Counted from the stretch's first letter, positions 9,027 through 18,355 are shown. The stretch is DNA of 64,000 nt from CALJDF01 sp038121105 (GCA_038121105.1 JAYONB010000008.1:114764-178763), one strand, 5' to 3'. Numbers and translations are program-made. The notes: a model not told the origin generated them from the sequence alone.

Positions 9027-9679
9027 GCAGGTTTGCCCAAATCAGGCGCTGGCGCGGCGCGGCGGTCGTCCTACTCCTGGCGGGGCTCCTGTCAGCCTGC
9101 GGTGGTATTCTTCCCGGCAGCGGGCCGCCCGCAAACCTGTTTACGCTGACACCCAAAAATACGTTCGACGAGGCGGTTCCGGCCGTACCCTGGCAACTCG
9201 TCGTAGAAGAGCCAAGCGCCGCCGGTGGGCTTCAGGTCCAGAGTATTGCGCTCCGCACCAAGGCCATCGAGTTGCAGTATTTCGCCTCGGCGCGCTGGAC
9301 CGAGCGCGCGCCGCGTATGGTGCAAACGCTCCTTGTCGAGTCCTTCGAAAACAGCGGCAAGATCGTTGCGGTAGGGCGACAGACCATCGGTCTACGGTCC
9401 GACTTCAATCTCAAGACGGAGCTTCGCGAGTTTCAGGCCGAGTACGCGAGCACTAACAGACCGCCGACGGTACATGTCCGGCTTAGTGCACGACTTATCC
9501 AGCAGCCTCGTCGTGAAATCGTCGCGTCGCAGAACTTCGATGCGCGGGTTGAGGCATCGGATACGTCGATGGACAGTGTCATCCTGGCCTTCGACGAGGC
9601 GCTCGGAAAGGTCATTCGCCGCACGGTCGAGTGGACCTTGCAGGAAGGCGCCCAGGTCTACCGACCGCGCGGTCGCTAA
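9023..9679 (+). CDS. ABC-type transport auxiliary lipoprotein (PqiC-like)
   Basis: The 218-residue protein has a lipoprotein signal with lipobox LLSAC and lipidated C26. It then shows the layout of PqiC/YmbA-type lipoproteins, with FTLTPKNTF early and a domain ending in FDEALGKVIRRTVEW. Proteins of this type are anchored in the outer membrane and work with MCE transporters. It overlaps the MlaD gene by 4 bases and completes the four-gene operon. Confidence 0.88.
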   Translation: MSRFAQIRRWRGAAVVLLLAGLLSACGGILPGSGPPANLFTLTPKNTFDEAVPAVPWQLVVEEPSAAGGLQVQSIALRTKAIELQYFASARWTERAPRMVQTLLVESFENSGKIVAVGRQTIGLRSDFNLKTELREFQAEYASTNRPPTVHVRLSARLIQQPRREIVASQNFDARVEASDTSMDSVILAFDEALGKVIRRTVEWTLQEGAQVYRPRGR

Positions 9680-9680
9680 C

Positions 9681-10502
9681 TTATTCGGCCGCCTCGCGGT
9701 TGCTGCCTCGGGGGTCCTGAAAATCGAGTGCCATGACCGCATCCGCCATCGCGCGGTAATGCGGCCGACGGTCGTCGCCGATCTTCGGATACTTCTTCTC
9801 GCTGTGGCTGATGCCCAAAGATAGCGCCATCTCGGTTGCCTTGTAGCCGACCTTGAGCGGGTTTAGGACTGGCGCCGCGACCCGCGCATCGATTTCATGC
9901 GCGATCGGGGACATGCAAGTGCAGCCCAGCATGATGGTGTCCGCTCCGTCTTCGGCGAGGGCCTTTTCGCACTGACGGACAATACGATCCTGTTGCGTTA
10001 TTTCGCCGGCGCGCATGTCGGTCACGAAGTTCTCGTCGTCGGCCAGCGTGTCTAGCTCTTCGTCTTCGCTGACGCAGCGGATCGACACGCAACGATCCTC
10101 CATCCGGTACAGCTGAAGGAGGCCATGGTAGATGAACAACAGTTGCGGCGGCCAAATCGTCACGATCGAAAACTTGTCGCCCAACTGACAGGCGGCATGC
10201 ATGGTGGCTTGACCTGCGCCGATCACCGGGATGCTGAGGCCCGAGCGCAGGGCGTTCAAGCCATAGTCGCCGACGGTATTGATGAAGACTGCGTCAAAAC
10301 CTTCGGCAGCCGCGCGCAGACCGGTCTCGACGTTGGCGATCTCGCTCATGTGGCGGTTGATTTCGTTGGCCGGAAAGGCCGGAAGGCGGGTTTCGATCAG
10401 GCGCGGGTCGAAGGCCTCCGCCCGGACGTCCAAGATCTCTTGTGGCGGTACATCATCACCGGCACGCCGGTGCCCGGTCCCGATAACGGCGATCTTCTTC
10501 AT
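9681..10502 (-). CDS. aspartate/glutamate/hydantoin racemase superfamily protein, one catalytic Cys missing
   Basis: The 273-residue product has the racemase-superfamily layout. The second-half motif TIMLGCTCMSP carries C194 and C196. In the first half, where hydantoin racemases have a Cys before the D-P-G-L-like segment, this protein has NTVGDYGL with T76 in its place. A one-Cys arrangement is known in arylmalonate decarboxylase-like relatives, so it may not be a racemase. I chose ATG 10502 because AGGAGG lies 6 bases upstream; GTG 10508 touches that site. It converges with the lipoprotein gene one base away. Confidence 0.78.
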   Translation of the reverse strand: MKKIAVIGTGHRRAGDDVPPQEILDVRAEAFDPRLIETRLPAFPANEINRHMSEIANVETGLRAAAEGFDAVFINTVGDYGLNALRSGLSIPVIGAGQATMHAACQLGDKFSIVTIWPPQLLFIYHGLLQLYRMEDRCVSIRCVSEDEELDTLADDENFVTDMRAGEITQQDRIVRQCEKALAEDGADTIMLGCTCMSPIAHEIDARVAAPVLNPLKVGYKATEMALSLGISHSEKKYPKIGDDRRPHYRAMADAVMALDFQDPRGSNREAAE

Positions 10503-10536
10503 CTTCACCCTCCTGTCCCAGGGCCTATTCTAGCAA

Positions 10537-11463
10537 CTATACGTCGAGGCTATCGAGGCGCTTGGCCAAGTCTTCCAGCAAATCCCGGTTTTCCAGGCGT
10601 GACCGCCAGTCTTTGGGGATGTTTTTGACCCCGAGATAGCTGCCCGAAAAGGCCCCCGCGATGGCGCCGAGGGTATCCGGATCGCCGCCTTGGAGGACGG
10701 CGCAATAGATGCACTCTTCGAACGAGTTCCGATTGGTCAGAAACGAATACAGCGCAAAGGGCAAGGTCTGCGCCACCGTCTGCGACAATCCGAGTTCTTG
10801 GGCTGCCTGTTGGGGCGGCGCGTCGCCCATCACGAGCTCGATAATCTGTACGAGTTTGAGTCGAAGCTCCTTGGTCTGCGCGAAGCGCACGATGCCTGTG
10901 TAGAACTCGGCAAAGGGAAATTTCGCTTTGGGGTCAAGGTTGGCGAGTTGCGCGATCGCCCAGGCCGTAATCGCGGCGCCGTCGACCCCGACTTCGTGGG
11001 TATGGGTCACCCGTGCCGACTGTTCGGCAAATTCGCGCAGCCGGCCCGAATTGCGGAACAATAGGCCCAGTGGGGCGATGCGCATCGCCGCACCATTGCC
11101 GAACGATCCTTGGCCATCATGAAGTCGCCCCGCGGCCTCGGAGAACGGCATGTCGTGGCGTTTCACCATGGCGAAAATGGCGGGGATGCTCTTGCTGTAG
11201 TCGCGCCAGGGCTCGCGTCCGTAATTGCGTTGAAAGATCTTCCCGATTTCTTCTTCGTTGATCCCGCCGCCCGATACGGTCAGCGCCTCGGCCAGGCCGA
11301 TCGCCATCGCCGTGTCGTCGGTATAGCGCAGCACGTCGCCTTCGCTGATCCAGTCGATCAGCGAATCGTAATCGCCATGTGTGGAAGCTAGCTCGCCGAT
11401 CGCGTCCCCAACCGCACCGCCGAGCATTCCGCCGCGAAACTTCTCCAGCGTCGAGACTGGCAC
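10537..11463 (-). CDS. ADP-ribosylglycohydrolase family protein
   Basis: The 308-residue protein carries the family's metal and ligand motifs: GGAVGDAIGE near residues 15-24, YTDDTAMA at 47-54, and GGDPDTLGAIAGAFSG near the C-terminus. DraG/ARH-type enzymes use two Mg2+ ions to remove ADP-ribose from proteins or small molecules. It lies 34 bases upstream of the racemase-family gene on the same strand, so the two may be co-transcribed. The target is unknown; no nitrogenase or DraT gene is nearby. Confidence 0.9.
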   Translation of the reverse strand: MPVSTLEKFRGGMLGGAVGDAIGELASTHGDYDSLIDWISEGDVLRYTDDTAMAIGLAEALTVSGGGINEEEIGKIFQRNYGREPWRDYSKSIPAIFAMVKRHDMPFSEAAGRLHDGQGSFGNGAAMRIAPLGLLFRNSGRLREFAEQSARVTHTHEVGVDGAAITAWAIAQLANLDPKAKFPFAEFYTGIVRFAQTKELRLKLVQIIELVMGDAPPQQAAQELGLSQTVAQTLPFALYSFLTNRNSFEECIYCAVLQGGDPDTLGAIAGAFSGSYLGVKNIPKDWRSRLENRDLLEDLAKRLDSLDV

Positions 11464-11574
11464 CGGTTCCTCCGCCTTTCGGGGAGGCTACTGATACAGG
11501 AGAAACTCCGCCCCAACCACCCTCAACCGGGTGGACATTTGTGGCCGGTCCACGCGATGGTCTAGGCTGCCGAC

Positions 11575-11832
11575 ATGGCCGTTTCCAAGACCGAATCACC
11601 GAACCGAAGTCCGTCGCAAGCCCAGCGGCGCTATCTCAAACGGGGCCTCAAGCAACCCGGCGGAAAGTTGCCGCTTTTCGACAGCGCCGGGCAGCAGATC
11701 AGCCCGAAAACGATCAAGTTCTGTATCGCGCAGGGCTGGGCCGAGCCCTGGTTCGAGAATCCGATCAAGCCCGACTGGCTGGTCTGTCGCTTGACGGAAC
11801 GGGGACGCGACCTCTTGCTTGACGAGACCTAA
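11575..11832 (+). CDS. conserved small protein of unknown function
   Basis: The 85-residue product is basic at the N-terminus and ends in WLVCRLTERGRDLLL, which resembles the last strand and helix of winged-helix proteins. There is no signal peptide or membrane helix. It starts at ATG 11575 and reads away from the ADP-ribosylglycohydrolase gene. A DNA- or RNA-binding role is possible but not shown. Codon use fits the genome. Confidence 0.6.
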   Translation: MAVSKTESPNRSPSQAQRRYLKRGLKQPGGKLPLFDSAGQQISPKTIKFCIAQGWAEPWFENPIKPDWLVCRLTERGRDLLLDET

Positions 11833-12012
11833 GCCGGTTGGAACGCCGGATTTGTGAATTTGTTAACAAACGGTGCCATAAAAAGCCGGTAACTATCGAA
11901 TTTTCGTCGCAAAATAGTGTAATTGAAGGCACCATTCGTGAGGGTCAGTCGATATCTGTCATTCGGCGGCGGCAACGCCGTGGTTCGAGGATTCCGCAGA
12001 GTACATTAGACG

Positions 12013-12837
12013 ATGAGCTTTAAGATCAAGTTCTGGGGCGTTCGCGGAAGTATTGCCTGCCCGTCACCGCGCCACGTCGCCTTCGGCGGCAATACCAGTT
12101 GCATAGAGGTTGCGATCAACGGCAACCGGCTGATCCTCGATTGTGGCACCGGGATCAGGAACCTCGGCCATTGGCTACAGCGCAAAGGGATCACCTCGGC
12201 CCGATTGCTGATGTCCCATACCCATTGGGATCACATCAACGGCTTTCCGTTCTTCTCACCGGCGTTTTCCAAGGGGAACGAATTCGTCGTGATGGCCGGT
12301 CACCTGATCGATCAGGGCGGGATCGAAAAGGTCCTCGCCGGCACCATGGCGCAGCCGACCTTTCCGGTGCCGCTCGAGATGATGGGCGCACGCATGGCGT
12401 TCGAGGACTTTCGTGCCGGCGATACCCTCAACCTGTTCGACGAAGTCACGATCCGCACCACGCCGTTGAACCATCCCAACGGGGCGACAGGGTACCGGAT
12501 CGAACACGGCGGCAAATCGATGTGTTATGTCACCGATACCGAGCATGTCGTCGGCTCCCCCGATCAAAACATCCTGAGCCTCATCGAAGGTTCGGATTTG
12601 GTCATCTACGATTGCACCTACACCGATAAGGAATTTCCCGGACGCGTCGGGTGGGGCCATTCGACCTGGCAAGAGGGCGCGCGCCTTTGCCAAGAAGCCG
12701 GCGCCAAGACATTGGCGATCTTCCATCACGATCCGGATCACGAAGACGGCTTCATGGAGCAGGTCGAGACCGAGGCGCGCCAATTATGGAGCGGCGCGAT
12801 CGTGGCGCGCGAAAATATGCGCTTCAATCTGCTCTAG
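12013..12837 (+). CDS. MBL-fold metallo-hydrolase
   Basis: The 274-residue protein has the metallo-beta-lactamase signature H69-T-H71-W-D73-H74, a GGNTSCIEV lead-in and later metal ligands in YVTDTEH and HHDPDHED. It starts KIKFWGVRGS, a pattern found in MBL phosphodiesterase/lactonase-like proteins that are often encoded with signalling genes. The Shine-Dalgarno is weak. The 180 bases upstream are relatively AT-rich and hold no convincing gene. Confidence 0.9.
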   Translation: MSFKIKFWGVRGSIACPSPRHVAFGGNTSCIEVAINGNRLILDCGTGIRNLGHWLQRKGITSARLLMSHTHWDHINGFPFFSPAFSKGNEFVVMAGHLIDQGGIEKVLAGTMAQPTFPVPLEMMGARMAFEDFRAGDTLNLFDEVTIRTTPLNHPNGATGYRIEHGGKSMCYVTDTEHVVGSPDQNILSLIEGSDLVIYDCTYTDKEFPGRVGWGHSTWQEGARLCQEAGAKTLAIFHHDPDHEDGFMEQVETEARQLWSGAIVARENMRFNLL

Positions 12838-12912
12838 TTCGCGTTGCGGACATCCCTATAGCGCCTATACTTTTTTCCCAATTGACCGTCACGACGCTGG
12901 GAGGCGCGGGCA

Positions 12913-14217
12913 TTGACCGTTAGCGTAGCTATCATTGGGACCGGACCGGCGGGCTTCTACACCGCGGACGCCCTCATCAAGAAGGGTGTGGACTGCACGA
13001 TCGATCTCATCGATCGATTGCCGACGCCCTATGGCTTGATCCGATTCGGCGTGGCGCCGGATCACCAGACCACCAAGAAAATTTCCCGCGCGTTCGAAAA
13101 AACGGCCGTTGCCGAGGCTTGTCGGTTCTTCGGAAATGTCGAGGTCGGACGCGATGTCTCGCTTGCCGAAATGCGTGAGATTTACGATGCCGTTGTGCTC
13201 GCGGTCGGTGCCGGACACGACCGCCTCGCGGGCATTCCGGGCGAGGACAAAAAGGGTGTCATCGGCTCGGCGACCTTCGTCGGCTGGTACAACGCCCATC
13301 CCGATCTTCGCCACCTCGACCCCGATCTCAATACCCGCAACGTTGTCGTCATTGGAAACGGCAATGTCGCCATCGACATCGCGCGCGTCCTGGTGAAGAC
13401 GCGCGAAGAAATGGCGGACTCGGATTTGCCCGAATATGCGACAGCCGCGATCGAAGCTTCGCCGATAACCGACGTTTACATGATGGGGCGCCGCGGTCCG
13501 ATCGAAGCGAAGTTCACGAACGTCGAACTACGCGAAATGGGCGAACTGAAAAATGCCGTCCCGTTGGTCGATGCCGCGCAACTTCCGGACGAGGTGGGCG
13601 ACCTCGACAATCCTAGGGACCAACGTCTAAAGGAAAAGAATCTCGCGACGTTGAAAGAGTTTACCAAGTTCAAAGTGGCCGATGCCGCCAAGCACGTACA
13701 TTTTGGGTTCTATGCCAACCCGGTGGAAATTCTAGGTGGCGATCACGTCGAAGGGCTGCGCCTTGAGAAAACCAAGGTCGAAGAGGGGCGCGCCGTCGGT
13801 ACGGGCGAGTTTTTCGAGATCGAATGCGGCCTGGTGATTCCGGCTGTGGGGTATCGGTCGCTTCCCGTGGCCGATGTTCCGTTCGACGACAAAAAGTCGA
13901 TCGTGGTCCACGACGACGGGCGCGTCGCCCCTGGCCTCTATGCCGTCGGTTGGGTCAAACGCGGGCCGAGCGGCGTGATCTCCACCAATCGACCCGATGG
14001 CGTGGCCGCGGCAGAGCACATCGCGGAGGACTGCGGTGCGGGCGGGAAGCCTGGGCGGACGGCGCTGTCGGCATTGTTGGCCGAGCGCGGTATTCGCGTC
14101 GTGGATTTCGACGACTGGAAAAAGATCGAATCGGCGGAGATCGCTGCTGCCGAAGGGCCGGCTCCGCGCCGTAAGTTCGAAACATTGACGGAAATGCTGG
14201 ACGTATTGGGCAACTGA
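12913..14217 (+). CDS. ferredoxin-NADP+ reductase (FprA/adrenodoxin reductase type)
   Basis: The 434-residue flavoprotein has an N-terminal FAD site GTGPAGFYTADAL, a central NADP site VIGNGNVAIDIARVL and the C-terminal VGWVKRGPSGVI segment typical of the adrenodoxin reductase family. The start is TTG 12913, with GGGAGG 8 bases upstream. It moves electrons between reduced ferredoxin and NADP+. KorA and KorB follow 119 bases downstream on the same strand, so the likely job is to pass electrons from oxoacid oxidation to NADP+. Confidence 0.9.
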   Translation: MTVSVAIIGTGPAGFYTADALIKKGVDCTIDLIDRLPTPYGLIRFGVAPDHQTTKKISRAFEKTAVAEACRFFGNVEVGRDVSLAEMREIYDAVVLAVGAGHDRLAGIPGEDKKGVIGSATFVGWYNAHPDLRHLDPDLNTRNVVVIGNGNVAIDIARVLVKTREEMADSDLPEYATAAIEASPITDVYMMGRRGPIEAKFTNVELREMGELKNAVPLVDAAQLPDEVGDLDNPRDQRLKEKNLATLKEFTKFKVADAAKHVHFGFYANPVEILGGDHVEGLRLEKTKVEEGRAVGTGEFFEIECGLVIPAVGYRSLPVADVPFDDKKSIVVHDDGRVAPGLYAVGWVKRGPSGVISTNRPDGVAAAEHIAEDCGAGGKPGRTALSALLAERGIRVVDFDDWKKIESAEIAAAEGPAPRRKFETLTEMLDVLGN

Positions 14218-14336
14218 GCCACCTCACAAACACTAGGGTTACTGCGGGTTTGCGGGGGGTCTATCCCTTCCAAGCTCTTGATTAGCAAAGGGGCGGGACT
14301 TATGGTCCGCGACGCCCCGAACGATGGAGACCGATA

Positions 14337-16205
14337 ATGGCAAGTTCCGCCGCGGTGGCTGAGAGCAGCGCACCCCGCGAATCCCGCGACTCGGTCGTGG
14401 TTCGTTTCGCCGGCGATTCCGGCGACGGCATGCAACTGACGGGCGGCCAATTCACCCAGGCGACCGCTCTCGCCGGCAACGACTTGGCGACGTTTCCGGA
14501 TTTTCCCGCCGAGATTCGCGCCCCGGCCGGCACGACCTTCGGCGTCTCTTCCTTCCAGATCAATTTCGGAGCGCGTCGGATCAAGACCTCCGGCGATGCG
14601 ATCGACGTCCTCGTCGCGATGAACCCGGCCGCGCTCAAGGTCGAGCTGCCGCATGTCCGCACAGGCGGGGTGATCATCGTCGATGTTGGAAGCTTCAGCG
14701 ACCGGAACATCAAACGAGCCGGCTTCACCGAAAGCCCGCTCACCGACAAGACGCTCGACGGCTACCGCGTGATCGAGATCGACATGTCCGCGCTGACCAT
14801 GGAGGCGGTCAAAGAATCGGGCCTCGGCAAGAAAGAGGCGCTACGTTCGAAAAACCTGTGGACCCTCGGCCTCATCTATTGGATGTACGGTCGCGACCGT
14901 CAGCCGACGATCGATTGGCTAAACGGCAAATTCGCCAAACGTCCCGAGATTGCAGCCGCCAACATCGCCGCCCTGAATGCCGGTCACGCCTTCGGCGAAA
15001 CCGCCGAACTCGCTGGCGAGATGCCAAGCTACTCGGTGCCGCAGGCGGAAATCGCGCCGGGCGAGTATCGCACGGTATCGGGCGGCGAGGCGCTGTCATG
15101 GGGCTTGGTCGTCGGCGCGCAAAAAGCCGGCTTGCGACTCATGCTCGGGTCATACCCGATTACGCCGGCATCGCCGCTCCTTCACATCCTGTCCCGCCTC
15201 AAGCAATACGGCGTCGTGACCTTTCAGGCCGAGGACGAAATCGCGGCGGTATGCTCGGCGATCGGCGCGTCGTTTGCGGGCGATCTTGGCGTCACCTCCA
15301 GCTCCGGCCCCGGCATCGCCCTCAAAGGCGAAGCCATCGGCCTGGCCATCAGCACCGAATTGCCCCTCGTCATCGTTAACTCGCAGCGCGCCGGACCATC
15401 CACCGGTTTGCCCACCAAGACCGAGCAGTCGGACCTCTATCAGGCAGTCTATGGACGCAACGCGGATGCCCCGCTCGTGGTGCTGGCCTCGCGCTCGCCG
15501 TCCGATTGTTTTGAAACCGCGGTCGAGGCGGTGCGGCTGGCAACGCGTTATATGACGCCGGTGATGCTGCTCACCGATGGCTACATCGCCAACGCGGCCG
15601 AGCCATGGCTCATTCCCGATGTCGACGCGATCGCGCCTTTCGAGGTTGCGTTCCGCAGCGACCCCGAGGGCTTTCATCCTTTCTTGCGTGACGACAAAAC
15701 CCTAGCCCGCAATTGGGCGGTGCCCGGAACGGCCGGTCTAGAACACCGCATCGGGGGCATCGAAAAGGGATATGGGTCGGGTCATATTTCCTACGATGCT
15801 GAAAACCACCAAAAGATGACCGATACCCGCAAGGCAAAGATCGACGGGATCGCCAACGATATCCCCGAACAAGCGGTCGAAGAGGGCGAGGACAAGGGCG
15901 AGATTGCCGTCGTCGGCTGGGGTTCGACCTATGGGCCCATCGATCGCGCGGTGTCGAACTTGCGTGCCGAGGGGCACGCCGTGTCGCACATTCATTTGCG
16001 TCACATTTGGCCCTTGCCGCGAAACCTTGGCTCGTTGCTCGGGAACTTCAAGACGGTTTTGGTTCCCGAAATGAACACCGGCCAGCTGGTGACGGTGTTG
16101 CGTTCGGAATACCTGGTGCCGGCCGAAAAGGTCTCGAAGGTTTCCGGCCAACCATTCAAAATCTCTGAAATCGAAGACGCGATTCGCGCGCGCCTGGGGG
16201 CCTAA
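14337..16205 (+). CDS. korA: 2-oxoacid:ferredoxin oxidoreductase, fused gamma-alpha subunit (KorA type)
   Basis: The 622-residue product begins with the gamma domain (VVRFAGDSGDGMQLTGGQF) and continues with the alpha domain (SYPITPASPLLHILSRL, then VTSSSGPGIALKGEAIGLA). With KorB it oxidises a 2-oxoacid, probably 2-oxoglutarate, to the acyl-CoA using thiamine diphosphate and reduces ferredoxin. GGAGACC precedes the ATG. The korB start follows one base after the stop. The fused form is usual in proteobacteria. The substrate is inferred from family, not proved. Confidence 0.92.
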   Translation: MASSAAVAESSAPRESRDSVVVRFAGDSGDGMQLTGGQFTQATALAGNDLATFPDFPAEIRAPAGTTFGVSSFQINFGARRIKTSGDAIDVLVAMNPAALKVELPHVRTGGVIIVDVGSFSDRNIKRAGFTESPLTDKTLDGYRVIEIDMSALTMEAVKESGLGKKEALRSKNLWTLGLIYWMYGRDRQPTIDWLNGKFAKRPEIAAANIAALNAGHAFGETAELAGEMPSYSVPQAEIAPGEYRTVSGGEALSWGLVVGAQKAGLRLMLGSYPITPASPLLHILSRLKQYGVVTFQAEDEIAAVCSAIGASFAGDLGVTSSSGPGIALKGEAIGLAISTELPLVIVNSQRAGPSTGLPTKTEQSDLYQAVYGRNADAPLVVLASRSPSDCFETAVEAVRLATRYMTPVMLLTDGYIANAAEPWLIPDVDAIAPFEVAFRSDPEGFHPFLRDDKTLARNWAVPGTAGLEHRIGGIEKGYGSGHISYDAENHQKMTDTRKAKIDGIANDIPEQAVEEGEDKGEIAVVGWGSTYGPIDRAVSNLRAEGHAVSHIHLRHIWPLPRNLGSLLGNFKTVLVPEMNTGQLVTVLRSEYLVPAEKVSKVSGQPFKISEIEDAIRARLGA

Positions 16206-16206
16206 C

Positions 16207-17223
16207 ATGAACGTCGCTCCGGAAAAGCTTACCGCCAAGGATTTCGCCACCGACCAAGAGGTGCGCTGGTGCCCGGGTTGCGGCGACTACGCCATCCTCA
16301 AAGCCCTCCAACGCACGATGCCCGAGATCGGCGCCACCACGGAAAATACGGTCTTCGTCTCTGGCATCGGCTGTGCGGCCCGTTTTCCTTACTACATGGA
16401 TACCTACGGGTTTCACACCATCCATGGTCGGGCGCCGGCATTCGCAACCGGGATCAAATTCGCGAACCCCGACCTCGACGTTTGGGTCGTCGGCGGCGAT
16501 GGCGACATGCTGTCGATCGGCGGCAACCATCTGATGCACGTCTTGCGCCGCAACGTCGATCTCCAGGTGATGATTTTCAACAACGAGATTTATGGCCTAA
16601 CAAAAGGCCAATACTCGCCGACGTCGCGGATCGGTACGCGCTCGCCGTCCACGCCGCAAGGATCCGTCGAGGCGCCGGTTTCGGCGGCGCTGTTTGCGCT
16701 CGGTGCCGGGGCCCGGTTCGTGGCCCGATCGGTCGATACCGATCAAAAGCACCTGCCGGAAATGTTCAAGCGGGCGCACGGCCATCGCGGCGCCTCGCTC
16801 CTCGAGATCTTTCAGAACTGCATCGTCTATAACGACGGCGTGTTCGATGGCTTCAAAGCGCCGGCGGTCGCGACCGACCGTCAGGTTCGTGTCGTCCACG
16901 GCGAGCCGATGATCTTCGGCAAGGAAAAAAATCGCGGCCTCCGTCTGGCGTCAAGCGGCTTTGAAATCGAGGCCGTCACGATCGGCGAGAACGGTGTCAC
17001 CGCGGACGACGTTCTCGTTCACGACGAAACCAACCGGATCATGGCGAACCTGCTGGCGTCGATGGATCCCGATACGATGCCGGTTGCGCTCGGCGTTCTG
17101 TATTGCGATCCGGCGCCGACCTATGAAGCCGGTGTCGTCGACCAGGTTGAACAAGCCCGCGCGGCGGAACCTGAAGCAGACCTCAACAAACTTCTTCGTT
17201 CAGGGTACACTTGGACGGTGTAG
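16207..17223 (+). CDS. korB: 2-oxoacid:ferredoxin oxidoreductase, beta subunit (KorB type)
   Basis: The 338-residue subunit has WCPGCGDYAILKAL near the N-terminus, a third cysteine in GIGCAARFPYY, and the thiamine diphosphate motif GGDGDMLSIGGNH followed by FNNEIYGLTKGQYSP. The cysteines fit the single 4Fe-4S cluster of this family. It pairs with the KorA gene immediately upstream. No separate ferredoxin gene is present between this pair and the reductase gene. Confidence 0.93.
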   Translation: MNVAPEKLTAKDFATDQEVRWCPGCGDYAILKALQRTMPEIGATTENTVFVSGIGCAARFPYYMDTYGFHTIHGRAPAFATGIKFANPDLDVWVVGGDGDMLSIGGNHLMHVLRRNVDLQVMIFNNEIYGLTKGQYSPTSRIGTRSPSTPQGSVEAPVSAALFALGAGARFVARSVDTDQKHLPEMFKRAHGHRGASLLEIFQNCIVYNDGVFDGFKAPAVATDRQVRVVHGEPMIFGKEKNRGLRLASSGFEIEAVTIGENGVTADDVLVHDETNRIMANLLASMDPDTMPVALGVLYCDPAPTYEAGVVDQVEQARAAEPEADLNKLLRSGYTWTV

Positions 17224-17295
17224 GTATGTTGGGGACCTGCAGGTCGGGGCTCGCGGTACGGGGCGCGACCTAAGAGCCGACACAGTCAGGGGCGA

Positions 17296-17850
17296 ATGGA
17301 TTACGACCTAAGTCTCTTTACCGCGCTTGTCGCCGACGACAACGCGTACATGCGTAGCCTGCTAAAATCCCTGATGCACGTTATCGGCGTCGGCACCGTG
17401 ATCGCGGTCGACGACGGGTCGGAGGCAATCGAAACCCTCAAGAAAGTCGGCGAAGACCCGCTCAAGGGCGGGATCAATACCATCGACATTGTCCTGGCCA
17501 ATTGGCAAATGACGCCGGTCGACGGCATGTTGTTGTTGAAGTGGGTGCGGCGCCACAAGGACTCTCCCGACAAGTTTATGCCCTTCGTCATGGTCACCGG
17601 GTTTGCCGATACCGAACATGTCAACGAAGCCCGGGACCTCGGTGTTTCCGAGATTCTTGGCAAGCCGTATTCGATCCAATCCCTGACGCAGCGGCTCGGG
17701 CAACTCATCGAACGGCCCCGCCAATACGTTCTAACTCCATCGTATTTCGGGCCCGACCGCCGCCGCCGCAAAAGCGAGTCGCGTCTCGCCGATCGGCGCA
17801 AAATCAAGCCGGAGGAGGTAGAGATCATCTATGACGACGAAATCTCTTGA
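17296..17850 (+). CDS. response regulator receiver-domain protein with Asn at the phosphorylation site
   Basis: The 184-residue product is a single receiver domain plus a basic tail (RRRRKSESRLADRRK) of about 45 residues. The acidic pair D14-D15, a Thr in VMVTGFAD and the Lys in LGKPYS are in place. The normal phosphoacceptor aspartate is N69 (VLANWQM), read from codon AAT. It therefore should not accept phosphate in the usual way. It overlaps the Hpt gene by 20 bases, which ties the two functionally. No output domain is visible. Confidence 0.88.
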   Translation: MDYDLSLFTALVADDNAYMRSLLKSLMHVIGVGTVIAVDDGSEAIETLKKVGEDPLKGGINTIDIVLANWQMTPVDGMLLLKWVRRHKDSPDKFMPFVMVTGFADTEHVNEARDLGVSEILGKPYSIQSLTQRLGQLIERPRQYVLTPSYFGPDRRRRKSESRLADRRKIKPEEVEIIYDDEIS

Positions 17851-18355
17851 TCTCGATCCCAAAGGCAAAATCAAAGTGCGCTACTTCCGGCTGCGCAATC
17901 GGCTCAAGGACAAGGCGGCTTCTGGCCATTCCCGAGAGCCCGGAAAGTTCGCGGTCGCGGCGCTCGAACAAGCTATGGCGGAACTGGACAAGTTCGCCGA
18001 GGATTACCCGGACTGGGTACAAGGTCAGGTTTCCGAGCTCTACGAGTTGGTCGCCAAGACGCGCGAGAAGGAAGCCAACCGCCGCGCGACCGAGTTCAAA
18101 CGCATCAACGAAATCGCCCACGACATGCGCGGGCAGGGCGGTACGTTCGGTTATCCCCTGGTGACCACGGTGGCCGATTCGCTCTATACCTTCACCGGGT
18201 CTCGCTCGCTGGCCCAGGATAGCCACGTCGAGATCGTCAAATCGCACATCGATACGATGAACGCCGTCATCAAAGAGCGGGTCGAGGGCGACGGCGGCAT
18301 TTTGGGCCGCGAACTTTTAACCGCGCTGGAAAAGGCAATCGAGAAATTCTCCTAG
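17831..18355 (+). CDS. Hpt (histidine phosphotransfer) domain protein
   Basis: The 174-residue mainly helical protein contains IAHDMRGQGGTFGYPLV, which matches the Hpt consensus AHxLKGxxxxxG with His as the phospho-carrier. The N-terminal ~80 residues are charged and helical. It overlaps the receiver gene by 20 bases. A phosphorelay partnership is likely, but the partner receiver lacks its aspartate, so phosphate would have to go to or come from proteins encoded elsewhere. Confidence 0.75.
   Translation: MTTKSLDLDPKGKIKVRYFRLRNRLKDKAASGHSREPGKFAVAALEQAMAELDKFAEDYPDWVQGQVSELYELVAKTREKEANRRATEFKRINEIAHDMRGQGGTFGYPLVTTVADSLYTFTGSRSLAQDSHVEIVKSHIDTMNAVIKERVEGDGGILGRELLTALEKAIEKFS

Noticed and set aside
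10537..11463. ADP-ribosylglycohydrolase as part of a DraT/DraG nitrogenase switch or a toxin-antitoxin pair
   Set aside because: No ADP-ribosyltransferase, nitrogenase or toxin gene is found nearby.
11838..12023. Open frame of 61 codons between the small protein and the MBL gene
   Set aside because: It starts at TTG with no ribosome-binding site, overlaps the MBL start and has an atypical composition.
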